The position numbers were made by a program, and so were the translations under genes. A stretch of DNA of 23,749 bases from an uncultured bacterium (GTDB taxonomy: Bacteria > Actinomycetota > Coriobacteriia > Coriobacteriales > Coriobacteriaceae): assembly GCA_905214905.1 (NCBI GenBank), contig CAJMNK010000030.1:1-23749 (forward strand), given 5' to 3'. Positions 15,095 to 22,578 of the stretch are shown here, piece after piece. Every line of letters begins with the position of its first letter. The first letter of the stretch is position 1. The notes under the pieces are model-generated. The model had not been told where the DNA came from, did no database searches, and worked only from the letters and a program-made list of their open reading frames with translations.

Positions 15095-16513
15095 CTAATT
15101 CAATTTGACCCAGATGGCTGGGCGAACTCCGAGAGTCGAATCCTGCGTGCTGCCGAGGTCGCCGCAGGAGATGCCACCTTCTTCGTCAATGTAACTAGTC
15201 AAGGGTTGACCGGCGTAGTAGGCCCCATATGAATCGTCTTCGCATTTCTCTATATCGGAAGCCCACCATGCCTCGGGGACGTCCGTGCCGGCTAGAGTCG
15301 CGTACATATTATCCTCGCTAAGGTAATCGCTCCAGGAGTCTAGAATCGTTACGTCGCCTGCTAAAATCCCGCGCTCGGCATCGTTGAAGGCGTATTCTAT
15401 GAAGGGTCCGTTCAGATACCTATACAGCGAGCTTGACTTGAAGTCCCATACGTCTCCATTCTCGTTGAATTCCATCTCATCGATGCAATGCTCGGTCATG
15501 AGGAGAGCCCTGTCGCCCTCCTTGTGGAGGACTATCCATTCAATCGGTTGGCCCTCGATATCCTTTCCTGTATAAGCCGAGAGCTCGCCCGAATATGTTC
15601 CCAGTTCGACGGTCTGCTCAATCGCGACGCTTTCGATTTTCTCCTGCTCCGCCTTCATGTCCGCCCTTGCTTCGAGCATGGACGGCAGGGGCGAGATGGC
15701 GACCATGACGGCAAGCAGGACGATGCCCGCGACAGCCGCGACGGCTATTTTCTTCCTCCTTTTGGAGAGGTTCGCAATCTTCGCGCCGGCCTCTCTTGCC
15801 TTCTCGCCCGAGTCCCCGTATCCCTGCTCGGCCAGCCTCTCGAGGCTTTCCTTTGCGGCCTCAGCTTCCTTCCTGTTGCCCTTCTCGAGTATCGCGACGC
15901 TCGTCTTGTAGACCCTGTCCCTTCTGGATTCATCCAGGAACGCGGCATCTTCCAGATCCGCCAGTTTCTCGCGCACGGCGCCGCAGTTCCAGCAGGTTCC
16001 GCGCTTGAGGTTCACCGCCCCGCAGCCGCACTGCCACCATCCCTCGTGCTCGGAATGGACACCCGAGCATTTGCAGGCATCGGCGCCCATCTCGGAGAGC
16101 AGGACATCGCGTTCCGACTCCTCGATTCCGTTGAGCGCGAGTGGCGCGGGGTTATCGATGTCGACCGGGTCGTCGAAGGACGTCTCGCAGTCCGCTCGGG
16201 TCACAACGGCACGCGAGCCGGTGATAACAGACAGCTTGATTCTCACCGCCTTGGGCCTGAGCACCTCGCCGGCGGGCAGGTCGGCATCTAGGAGCGAGAA
16301 GTCGACGTTCTCCGTCTCCCCTCCCTCGCCCTCGAGCCCGACCGTGAACTCTATGCGGCTGATGGGTTTCGTCGATACGTTGACGATCTTTGTCTGGAGG
16401 AAGCAAGCTCCCGTCTCGGTGTCCCTGGAGACCTGGACGGCCAGTACCCTGACGGGGCAGAGTTCCTGCCAGGAGGGGTTGGCGTCGCGGTAGACGATCT
16501 TGTACTTTGACAT
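15095..16513 (-). CDS. Zinc-ribbon, single-TM, DUF6273-like protein
   Basis: This 472-residue multidomain protein reads in order: an N-terminal beta-rich domain (1-125); a zinc ribbon with C162-x-C164 and C174-x2-C177 (QCGCGAVN, CWNCGA); a charged helical stretch (185-250); one membrane helix (254-272, KIAVAAVAGIVLLAVM); and a C-terminal domain (303-472) with PIEWIVL, SSLYRYLN, AFNDAERGIL and the terminal GVRPAIWVKLN typical of DUF6273. The zinc ribbon is thus cytoplasmic and the DUF6273-like part external. It starts 2 nt after the stop of the small membrane protein gene. The divergent pilin fusion also ends in a DUF6273-like domain. Role unknown; a surface display or sensing protein is plausible. 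Confidence 0.8.
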   Translation of the reverse strand: MSKYKIVYRDANPSWQELCPVRVLAVQVSRDTETGACFLQTKIVNVSTKPISRIEFTVGLEGEGGETENVDFSLLDADLPAGEVLRPKAVRIKLSVITGSRAVVTRADCETSFDDPVDIDNPAPLALNGIEESERDVLLSEMGADACKCSGVHSEHEGWWQCGCGAVNLKRGTCWNCGAVREKLADLEDAAFLDESRRDRVYKTSVAILEKGNRKEAEAAKESLERLAEQGYGDSGEKAREAGAKIANLSKRRKKIAVAAVAGIVLLAVMVAISPLPSMLEARADMKAEQEKIESVAIEQTVELGTYSGELSAYTGKDIEGQPIEWIVLHKEGDRALLMTEHCIDEMEFNENGDVWDFKSSSLYRYLNGPFIEYAFNDAERGILAGDVTILDSWSDYLSEDNMYATLAGTDVPEAWWASDIEKCEDDSYGAYYAGQPLTSYIDEEGGISCGDLGSTQDSTLGVRPAIWVKLN

Positions 16514-16515
16514 GT

Positions 16516-16764
16516 CTACACCTCGGGCAGGGCGTCTTCATCCGTTTTTGCGCTGGGCGCCGGCGCAGCTCGGTCTGGCAGTGCGCAGACGATCAGGCCG
16601 ACCATGAGCGCCGTGCCGAAAAGGCCGATGAACCAGAGGATTCCCGCGTCATTGGTGTAATGCCCCTTGGCCCTGGCAATCTTAACGAGCTCCGCCACGC
16701 CGCAGATGTTGGCGGCGATCGCCAGGAGAGGCAGGAAGAAGATTATCAGCTCCATAGTTCTCAT
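16516..16764 (-). CDS. 82-residue two-helix membrane protein
   Basis: Two hydrophobic helices (about 5-24, LIIFFLPLLAIAANICGVAEL, and 47-68, ILWFIGLFGTALMVGLIVC) are followed by an Ala/Pro/Glu tail. The frame is open to 16800, but ATG 16764 is chosen because AAAGGA lies 7 nt before it. Its stop is 2 nt before the next ATG, so the zinc-ribbon gene is probably translationally coupled. No family recognised. Confidence 0.72.
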   Translation of the reverse strand: MRTMELIIFFLPLLAIAANICGVAELVKIARAKGHYTNDAGILWFIGLFGTALMVGLIVCALPDRAAPAPSAKTDEDALPEV

Positions 16765-16850
16765 TTTCGGTCCTTTCTTCTCGGCCGCCAGCTTCGACAC
16801 CGGCGGTCATCCGTCACTTCCGATAACACCAATTCTACTGTCCTCACCTG

Positions 16851-16874
16851 CGAATTTGTTGAGCAACAAATTCG
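16851..16874. promoter_or_regulatory. Perfect 10-bp dyad in divergent promoter region
   Basis: cgaatttgtt-gagc-aacaaattcg lies between the divergent membrane-protein operon and the pilin gene. It could be an operator or a recombination site. A possible weak promoter for the pilin, ttgatt (16888-16893) with agttaa 17 nt on, lies just downstream of it. Confidence 0.4.
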
Positions 16875-17014
16875 ATTGAGTGAGCGGTTGATTGCGCCGC
16901 GAAGGCGTTTAGTTAATTACGTTTGCCGCTGCGGCAAGACCGATGCAGAAATCTGAAATAGCCCTACGCTCGGCGATGTATCTACAAACCCTGAGCGAAG
17001 GGAGCCGCAAATGC

Positions 17015-17965
17015 ATGCAGCGGCAATTAACCTTCGGGGGGGGGGTATCTCCTAGGAGAACCCGCCTCCAAGGCCAATCTATCATCGAGTACGTCCTGAT
17101 CATCGCCATCATCGGCCTGGTGATCGTGTTCGCGGGACCCGGCGTGGCGGGGGCCATCCGCAACCAGTTCAACCTGGTCGGCAACACGGTGAGCAATGGG
17201 ACGACCGGCGGGGTCGAGGGCGGCGCAACCGGCGGCGGCTCTGCGGGAGCCGATTCCGCGACCGTCCAGGCGGCTGTCGCCAAGGACGCGAAGGACTGGA
17301 CGCTCGACGAGCAGGAGGCCGTGGCCGAGGACATCGCCGCCAAGGGCGAGGCGTCGCCGGCGTACGCAAAGGCGAAGGCCGCGATGGACGCGGGGACGAA
17401 GTTCTCGATGAAGTTGACGAACGGCAAGACGCTCGAGTATCGCATCATCGGTATCAACCACGATGACCTCGGGGACGGCTCCGGTAAGGCTGGGCTCACG
17501 TTCGAGGTAACCAACACTGCCATGGACGAGCAGCGAATGAACGCCACGAGCACCAATGCCGGCGGCTGGGAGAAATCGGAGATCCGCGGCCGCCTCAATT
17601 CCGGTGACCTCTGGTCGCTCCTACCGATCGAACTCCAGTCCAAGGCGAAGGCCGTCACGAAGATGACCGATAACAAGGGTGGTGGCAGTGCCAGCGCCCC
17701 ATCGGCCACGACCGATAAAGTCTTCCTGCTCTCGATGACCGAGATCTACGGAGACCGCCAGACCGACGGTACCCAGTACGAGTACTACAAATCCAAGGGC
17801 GTGACGTACTCGAACCATTCAGGGGTGTCGTCGAGCTTTTATCACTGGACGCGCTCCGTGGATCCGAGCGGCTCCGCGTACTTCCGCTGTATCTATAGCA
17901 ACGGTAACTATAACGACTACGGCGCGACGTACTCGTATTGCATATGCCTCGCCTGGTGTTTTTAA
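17015..17965 (+). CDS. Flp-type pilin fused to DUF6273-like variable domain
   Basis: From ATG 17015 the product is 316 residues. A basic leader ends RTRLQG, then a class III prepilin site G20/Q21 with QSIIEYVLIIAIIGLVIVFA: Glu5 and Tyr6 of the mature pilin are the Flp signature. A Gly-rich linker (60-80) leads to a helical segment and a DUF6273-like domain (about 127-316): KLTNGKTLEYRIIG, EKSEIRGRLNSG, KVFLLSMTEIY, then FYHWTRSVDPSGSAYF and an Asn/Tyr/Gly-rich end to CICLAWCF. It should be processed by a prepilin peptidase and be membrane- or pilus-anchored with the DUF6273 part outside. No tad secretion genes are in the window. The start is ambiguous: AAGGGAG (16998-17004) serves ATG 17011 better, but that frame is shifted by the G10 tract. 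An in-frame ATG at 16943 lacks an RBS. Confidence 0.8.
   Translation: MQRQLTFGGGVSPRRTRLQGQSIIEYVLIIAIIGLVIVFAGPGVAGAIRNQFNLVGNTVSNGTTGGVEGGATGGGSAGADSATVQAAVAKDAKDWTLDEQEAVAEDIAAKGEASPAYAKAKAAMDAGTKFSMKLTNGKTLEYRIIGINHDDLGDGSGKAGLTFEVTNTAMDEQRMNATSTNAGGWEKSEIRGRLNSGDLWSLLPIELQSKAKAVTKMTDNKGGGSASAPSATTDKVFLLSMTEIYGDRQTDGTQYEYYKSKGVTYSNHSGVSSSFYHWTRSVDPSGSAYFRCIYSNGNYNDYGATYSYCICLAWCF
17036..17045 (+). repeat. G10 homopolymer inside the pilin leader
   Basis: Ten consecutive G encode Gly8-Gly10 of the leader, seven codons after ATG 17015. Two ATGs precede it in different frames (17011 and 17015). Loss of one G puts ATG 17011 in frame with the pilin; ten G puts ATG 17015 in frame; gain of one or loss of two puts neither in frame. 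This is the structure of a slipped-strand phase-variation tract. Confidence 0.8.
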
Positions 17966-17966
17966 C

Positions 17967-17998
17967 CTGTCTTCTAGCTTGTCTTCTAGTTTGTCTAG
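17967..17998 (+). repeat. Tandem ctgtcttctag-like repeats after the pilin stop
   Basis: Three imperfect copies (17967-17977, 17978-17989, 17990-17998) lie between the pilin stop and its terminator. The function is unknown; they may be slippage-prone or part of the 3' end of a diversified region. Confidence 0.55.
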
Positions 17999-17999
17999 T

Positions 18000-18035
18000 G
18001 AAAGGCCCGTGCAATCCTGCGCGGGCCTTTCTTTT
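18000..18035 (+). terminator. Rho-independent terminator of the pilin gene
   Basis: gaaaggcccgtgc (18000-18012) pairs with 18019-18031 over 13 bp with one G-T pair and an aatcct loop, followed by tttt. It is 35 nt after the pilin stop. Confidence 0.88.
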
Positions 18036-18460
18036 GGCGATTACTTGAACAATTTGAGGTTCATGGTACAAAGGTAGTCGGTTCGAGGAAAAAGGGGTCG
18101 TACTGCGCCTCTCAGAGCGCCTGCCGCACTTCACCTCTATTACCTCTGCGGCGCCCTCGTATAGGGCCCATCCCGCTTGCCGTTTCGTTGCAACCGCTCA
18201 CTTGTCCACCGGTCAAGTGAACTACTGGAATAAATACAGCGACACGCTTGTCCGTTACAGTCGCTATATCTGTGTAAATCGCCGCGATAAATACAGCCCG
18301 TACTCGGCTGTATACCAGCTACGCGTATGTAGATTCATATCGCGTTAATAAATCGGCTCAAGCGCGTGCAAAACGCGCAAGTAGCCGCAAAAGGCGAATA
18401 TCGCGTAGGTAGATTTTTAGCACCCTGTTGCTTAATCAAAATTAAGCAATTGCTTAGAAC
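18036..18460. other. Gene-free stretch with many short dyads
   Basis: No gene is supported. The stretch holds cacttg/caagtg (about 18198-18218), two aaatacagc copies, the second in a tacagcc/ggctgta hairpin (about 18292-18312), cgcgta(t/g)gtagatt twice (about 18325 and 18403), gcgtgcaaaacgcgc, and a perfect tgcttaat-caaa-attaagca hairpin (18429-18448). The second half is more AT-rich than the flanking backbone. It is the right edge of the accessory region and could hold an attachment site or a small RNA; neither could be identified. Confidence 0.4.
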
Positions 18461-18490
18461 AAAAAAGGTCAGGCACTAGGTGCCTGACCT
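18461..18490 (-). terminator. Rho-independent terminator after tRNA-Pro
   Basis: Read on the - strand, aggtcaggca pairs perfectly with tgcctgacct around a 5-nt loop, followed by TTTTTT. It begins 9 nt after the tRNA 3' end. Confidence 0.9.
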
Positions 18491-18499
18491 GCAAACTTC

Positions 18500-18576
<77 letters not shown>

Positions 18577-18618
18577 AAGCTTTTGTTTGTTGCTCTGCTC
18601 TCGCTCGCAACAGGGAGT

Positions 18619-18648
18619 ATATTAACCCGAAACTTTGTCCTTGTGCAA
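18619..18648 (-). promoter_or_regulatory. Sigma-70 promoter of tRNA-Pro
   Basis: On the - strand, TTGCAC (18648-18643) and TAATAT (18624-18619) are separated by 18 bp, placing transcription initiation about 35 nt before the mature tRNA 5' end. The -35 lies 9 nt beyond the coaBC stop. Confidence 0.7.
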
Positions 18649-18656
18649 GAACTTTT

Positions 18657-19868
18657 TTACAAATTTTGAAGCAAGTCCAAAATTGTATCTGCGAGCTGGG
18701 GTTTTGTTAGTACGGGTAGTTCTTGCGTACCCGCTATGCTCACGATCCAAGCCTTGTTGGTGTCGGTTCCAAAGCCCGAATCGGCGCGTGAGACATCGTT
18801 GGCGATAATGGCATCGCAGCCTTTGCGGGTCAATTTGCGCTCGGCGTACTCGACGACGTTATCAGTCTCGGCTGCAAAGCCGATTACGAGGCGATCGCCC
18901 TTTTGGCGTGAAAGTTCGGCCAAGATGTCAACGGTCTCGACGAGCTCGATTCGATCCAGGCGCTCGTTGGCCTTTTTGAGCTTATGGTCCGCCGGGGCCG
19001 CCGGCGTGTAGTCGGCGACGGCGGCGGCGCAAATGGCCGTGTCGGCCGTCTGGAAGGCGCTCAGCGCTGCCTTCAGCATTTCAGCGGCGGTCTGCACGCG
19101 CACGCACTCCACGCCGTGGGGAACGTCGAGCGATGTCGGTCCCAGCACGAGCGTGACGGCGGCACCGCGACGTGCGGCCTCCCCCGCCAGGGCGATACCC
19201 ATCTTGCCCGAAGAACGGTTGCCAATGAAGCGCACGGGGTCAATCGGCTCATGCGTGGGGCCGGCGGTAATGACGATGCGCTTGCCCGCCAGGTCTTGTT
19301 GCACGGGATTGAGCACCTCGCAGACGGCCTCGACGATGTCCTCGGGTTCGCTCATGCGCCCCGTGTCCACGTCGCCGCAGGCAAGGTAGCCACTGCCGGG
19401 TCCCACCACGTGGACGCCGCGCTCGCACAGCGTGGCCATATTGGCCTGCGTGGCCGACGCCTTCCACATGCCATTGTTCATGGCCGGCGCGATAACGACG
19501 GGCCGCGGTGTCGCAAGCAGCGTTGTGGAGATGAGGTCATCGGCGATGCCGTTGGCCATCTTGGCGATGATATTGGCCGTCGCGGGCGCCACGACCACCA
19601 AGTCGGGCTCCTGCGCCAGCGAGATATGGTGGATGGGGTCAGATGGGTCGTCGAATAGCCCAACCGCGACCGGCTCATTGGTGAGCGCGCGGAAGGTAAG
19701 CGGCCCCACGAACTCGGTGGCATGCTCGCTCATGACGACCTTGACGTGCGCGCCGCGCTTTTGGAGCAGACGCACGATATTGCACGACTTATAGGCGGCG
19801 ATCCCGCCGGTAATGCCCAGCAGGATCGTTTTTCCCTCAAGTTGCATTGAATTGTTGGGTGCCACCAT
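18657..19868 (-). CDS. coaBC: Bifunctional phosphopantothenoylcysteine synthase/decarboxylase
   Basis: This enzyme makes 4'-phosphopantetheine for coenzyme A: CoaB joins phosphopantothenate and cysteine, and CoaC, an FMN enzyme, decarboxylates the product. The CoaC half comes first: TGGIAAYK, H81 in IHHISL, PAMNNGMW and the active-site C164 in GYLACGDVDTGRM. The CoaB half starts near residue 194 with KRIVITAGPTHEPIDPVRFIGNRSSGKMG and contains DHKLKKAN. The 403-residue length is normal. ATG 19868 is chosen over the in-frame ATG 19847 because AAGGA lies 10 nt before it. It is 3 nt after the preceding gene's stop and is the last gene of the run. Confidence 0.95.
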   Translation of the reverse strand: MVAPNNSMQLEGKTILLGITGGIAAYKSCNIVRLLQKRGAHVKVVMSEHATEFVGPLTFRALTNEPVAVGLFDDPSDPIHHISLAQEPDLVVVAPATANIIAKMANGIADDLISTTLLATPRPVVIAPAMNNGMWKASATQANMATLCERGVHVVGPGSGYLACGDVDTGRMSEPEDIVEAVCEVLNPVQQDLAGKRIVITAGPTHEPIDPVRFIGNRSSGKMGIALAGEAARRGAAVTLVLGPTSLDVPHGVECVRVQTAAEMLKAALSAFQTADTAICAAAVADYTPAAPADHKLKKANERLDRIELVETVDILAELSRQKGDRLVIGFAAETDNVVEYAERKLTRKGCDAIIANDVSRADSGFGTDTNKAWIVSIAGTQELPVLTKPQLADTILDLLQNL

Positions 19869-19871
19869 CGT

Positions 19872-20591
19872 TTAAGCTTCCTTGCTAGGGAGCACGAGCA
19901 GGCGGTGGCAGTACGGGCAGTGCGTAATCTCACTACCGTCGTGGCTGAGGTCGCTCATGGACGAAGCCTGCAGCGCGGTGTGGCAGACCGTAGGGATGTT
20001 ACCCTGGATGGTCTCAACAGCCAGGCCGCGGAACTGTTTGAGCAGGCGCTCGTAGTCGGTGAGCACGTCGGTCGGCAGCGTAGCGGCAAGGGCGGTGCGC
20101 TCCTTGGTGGCGGCGTCAATCTGAGCCTGCAGGTCGGCGGCCTTGGCGCGGGCGGCCTTGGTATCGGCCTTCACGCCCTCCTCGAACTTGGCGATGATGG
20201 CCTGCGCGCGAGTCTCGCGGTCGAGCGCCTCCTTATGGGCGACAACGACGTCCTTGCGGGTGTGCTCGATCTTGTCCAGGCGCTTGGCCAGGGTGGCAAG
20301 CTCGTTCTCCAGGTCCTGCACCTCGCGGTAGTCGGAACCGTCGACGTGACGTTTCTTGGCGGCCTCGATGGCGTTGTTGGTCTGAATCTCGGTGGTGTTG
20401 AGATCGTCGAGCTCAATGTCCAGGTCCTTGCGCTGGGCGTAGAGCTTGGTCATCTCGGACTTGAGCTTCACATAGGTCTTGCGCTTGGAAGCGAGCTCCT
20501 TGAGCTCCGGCATATTGGCAAGTTCGCTCTTGTTGCGGGCGAGCTCCAAATCGATCTGTTGCAGCTTGAGTAGCGTAGCGCCGGCGCTCAT
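19872..20591 (-). CDS. Coiled-coil protein with C-terminal zinc ribbon (DUF164/CT398 type)
   Basis: The first ~170 of 239 residues form a long charged coiled coil (LLKLQQIDLELARNKSEL... to KAADLQAQIDAATKER). The end is a zinc-ribbon-like domain with CPYCHRLLVL. In this family two CxxC knuckles are usual; here the first is reduced to a single Cys in PTVCHTALQ, so metal binding may be altered. The family has no firm biochemical function and is commonly found beside nif3-like genes, as here. ATG 20591 with AGGAGAG upstream is the start and overlaps the nif3 stop as ATGA; a longer frame to 20627 lies inside the upstream gene. Confidence 0.85.
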   Translation of the reverse strand: MSAGATLLKLQQIDLELARNKSELANMPELKELASKRKTYVKLKSEMTKLYAQRKDLDIELDDLNTTEIQTNNAIEAAKKRHVDGSDYREVQDLENELATLAKRLDKIEHTRKDVVVAHKEALDRETRAQAIIAKFEEGVKADTKAARAKAADLQAQIDAATKERTALAATLPTDVLTDYERLLKQFRGLAVETIQGNIPTVCHTALQASSMSDLSHDGSEITHCPYCHRLLVLPSKEA

Positions 20592-21397
20592 AAGTTCTCT
20601 CCTTTTGTCACAGTCCACCATTGGCAAGGGTTCAGTATTTTAATCGCATGACGGGGGTCGACCCCGGCGTCAACTGCAGAGTTCATCAATATATCAACCA
20701 ACGGCTCCTCAGAGCGGTCGTGGCCGAGCAAGATCACCGGCAGCCCGCGCAAGGCAAGATCCTGGGCCACGTGGTAGCCGGCCTCACCGGTCACGATGAC
20801 ATCTGCACCGGCGGCAATGGCAAGCTCACCAAAGTCGCCCAGGGAGCCGCCCAGAATGGCGACAGTGCGGCACGGGTGCTCGGCTTCGCCCCATACGCGC
20901 GGGTCGCTGCCATAGGCTGTGGCGGCACGGTTGGCGAGATCGCGCAGGCTGTAGACGTCGTGGAGGGTCGCGAGTGCGCCCAGACCGGTGAGCTCAGGCT
21001 CGTCCACATGCTCCAGCGAGCTCATGGGCTCAGCGCCCAGCAACTCACTCAGGCGAACGCGCGCCTCGTGCGATCGGTCCAGGTTGGTGTGAAGCGAGAT
21101 GATGCTCACGCCGCAACGAGCTGCCTCGTACAACACAGCGCTGCATTGGGGACGCGATACATCCGCCGGGCAAAACGCCTCGGGCGCCTTGATATAAATG
21201 GGATGATGCGTCAGCAGCACGTTGGCGCCGGCCTCGAGAGCACGGTGCACGTTGGCCTCGGTAGCGTCAAGTGCGCAGGCGACGCCGGTGATCTCGGCAG
21301 CAGGATCTCCCACAGATAGCCCTACATGATCCCAGCCCTCGGAGTCCGCCTTGGGGTAGCGCGCCAGCAGCGCACGTTCAAGCTCGGAGACGATCAT
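20588..21397 (-). CDS. Nif3-like dinuclear metal-centre protein
   Basis: This 269-residue protein belongs to the NIF3/YbgI/YqfO family, which forms toroidal hexamers with a two-metal site. Related members have GTP cyclohydrolase I type 2 annotations, but the true activity is unsettled. Ligands expected from the family are visible: H64-H65 (LLTHHP), H103 and D107 (SLHTNLD), and a C-terminal His/Glu in LGHDRSEEP; GWDHVGL replaces the usual WDN-x-GL. Its start overlaps the upstream cysteine desulfurase stop and its stop overlaps the next start, both as ATGA. Confidence 0.9.
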   Translation of the reverse strand: MIVSELERALLARYPKADSEGWDHVGLSVGDPAAEITGVACALDATEANVHRALEAGANVLLTHHPIYIKAPEAFCPADVSRPQCSAVLYEAARCGVSIISLHTNLDRSHEARVRLSELLGAEPMSSLEHVDEPELTGLGALATLHDVYSLRDLANRAATAYGSDPRVWGEAEHPCRTVAILGGSLGDFGELAIAAGADVIVTGEAGYHVAQDLALRGLPVILLGHDRSEEPLVDILMNSAVDAGVDPRHAIKILNPCQWWTVTKGENL

Positions 21398-22572
21398 GCG
21401 GCACCCACGATCGACAGCAGCGTCTGGGCAAAGTTGTCCAGGTCGGAAGGGTTCACGCGGTCATCAAACGAGATGCGCAGTGCGCCCAGCGCCTGCTCGC
21501 GACCAATGCCCATGGCGCTGAGCACGTGGCTCGGGTCCATGCTGCCGCTCGAGCAAGCTGATCCGGCCGATACCTCAAACCCGGCGGCATCGAGCTTGAT
21601 GATGAGCTCTTCGGAGTCCATGCCATCAACGTAGATCGACACCATGCCCGGCAGGCGATCGGCCTGTGCGTAGTCGCCCATCGTGGCGTGAATGCGCGGA
21701 TGGGCTGTAAGCGTGGCGTAGAGCTTATCGGACAGGGCCTGTAGCGTCGCGCGCTCGCGGTCCACATTCGGCAGCAACACAGAAGCGGCAGCGGCAAAAG
21801 CCAGCTGCGTGCGCAGATCCTGCGTGCCGGCACGACGACCGGCCTCCTGTCCGCCGCCAAAGATGCGCGGGCGCAACGGCGTGCGGCTCTTAAGGTAGAG
21901 TGCGCCAGATGCCACGGGACCGCCAATCTTGTGGGCTGCGACGGACATGGCGTCGACGCCCAGCTCGGTGACATCGAGTGGAATATGCAAGTAGCCCTGG
22001 ATGGCATCGGTGTGGAACAGGGCGCCCACGGTATGCGCGGCCGCGGCAAGCTCGCGGATGGGCTGCACCACGCCGGTCTCGTTGTTGGCAACCATGATGC
22101 TCACGAGCGCCACGTCGTCGCCTAGTAGCTCGACAAGCGCGGCAGGCTCAATGTAGCCCGCGCGGCAGGGCTGCACCAGGTCGACGGTAAAGCCGGCGGC
22201 ACGCAGCAGCGGCAGGTTGTCCAGAATCGAATCGTGCTCGATGGCCGAAACGATTACACGACCGCGCTTGCGATCGCGCTGACGAGCGCCCTCGGCAAGA
22301 CCGAGCAGCGCCAGCTGGTTGGCTTCGGTGCCGCCGTTGGTCAGTACAATCTCGGACGGGCGGACGTGCGCGCCAAAGCTGCGGGCGATCTCGCGACGTG
22401 CAACCTCCAGACGCGCGGCAGCCTTGCGGCCGAGCGAATGCAGCGAGTTGGGGTTGACGCCGGCAAGCTCGCTGTCGTCGTACTTGCGCTGCGCAAGGAG
22501 CGCCTCGGCGCGCATTGGCGTCGAGGCGGCATAGTCAAGATTCACGGGTATGCGGTTTTGACCTGCGGTCAT
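21394..22572 (-). CDS. Cysteine desulfurase (NifS/IscS class)
   Basis: This PLP enzyme converts cysteine to alanine and delivers sulfur to Fe-S clusters or thiolated tRNA. Features of the 392-residue protein are NLDYAASTP at the start, H113 in AIEHDS, the PLP lysine K215 in AAHKIGG, and the persulfide Cys340 in SAGSACSSGSMDPSHV. GGAGG lies 13 nt before the start, inside the end of rpe. No iscU or mnmA is adjacent in the window, so the acceptor is unknown and nifS or iscS cannot be told apart. Confidence 0.92.
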   Translation of the reverse strand: MTAGQNRIPVNLDYAASTPMRAEALLAQRKYDDSELAGVNPNSLHSLGRKAAARLEVARREIARSFGAHVRPSEIVLTNGGTEANQLALLGLAEGARQRDRKRGRVIVSAIEHDSILDNLPLLRAAGFTVDLVQPCRAGYIEPAALVELLGDDVALVSIMVANNETGVVQPIRELAAAAHTVGALFHTDAIQGYLHIPLDVTELGVDAMSVAAHKIGGPVASGALYLKSRTPLRPRIFGGGQEAGRRAGTQDLRTQLAFAAAASVLLPNVDRERATLQALSDKLYATLTAHPRIHATMGDYAQADRLPGMVSIYVDGMDSEELIIKLDAAGFEVSAGSACSSGSMDPSHVLSAMGIGREQALGALRISFDDRVNPSDLDNFAQTLLSIVGAA

Positions 22573-22578
22573 AAGGGT

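Noticed and set aside
18000..18031. Hairpin after the pilin gene as the cruciform found downstream of retroelement variable repeats
   Set aside because: It has a long 13-bp stem, a 6-nt loop and a T tract, which is an ordinary terminator.
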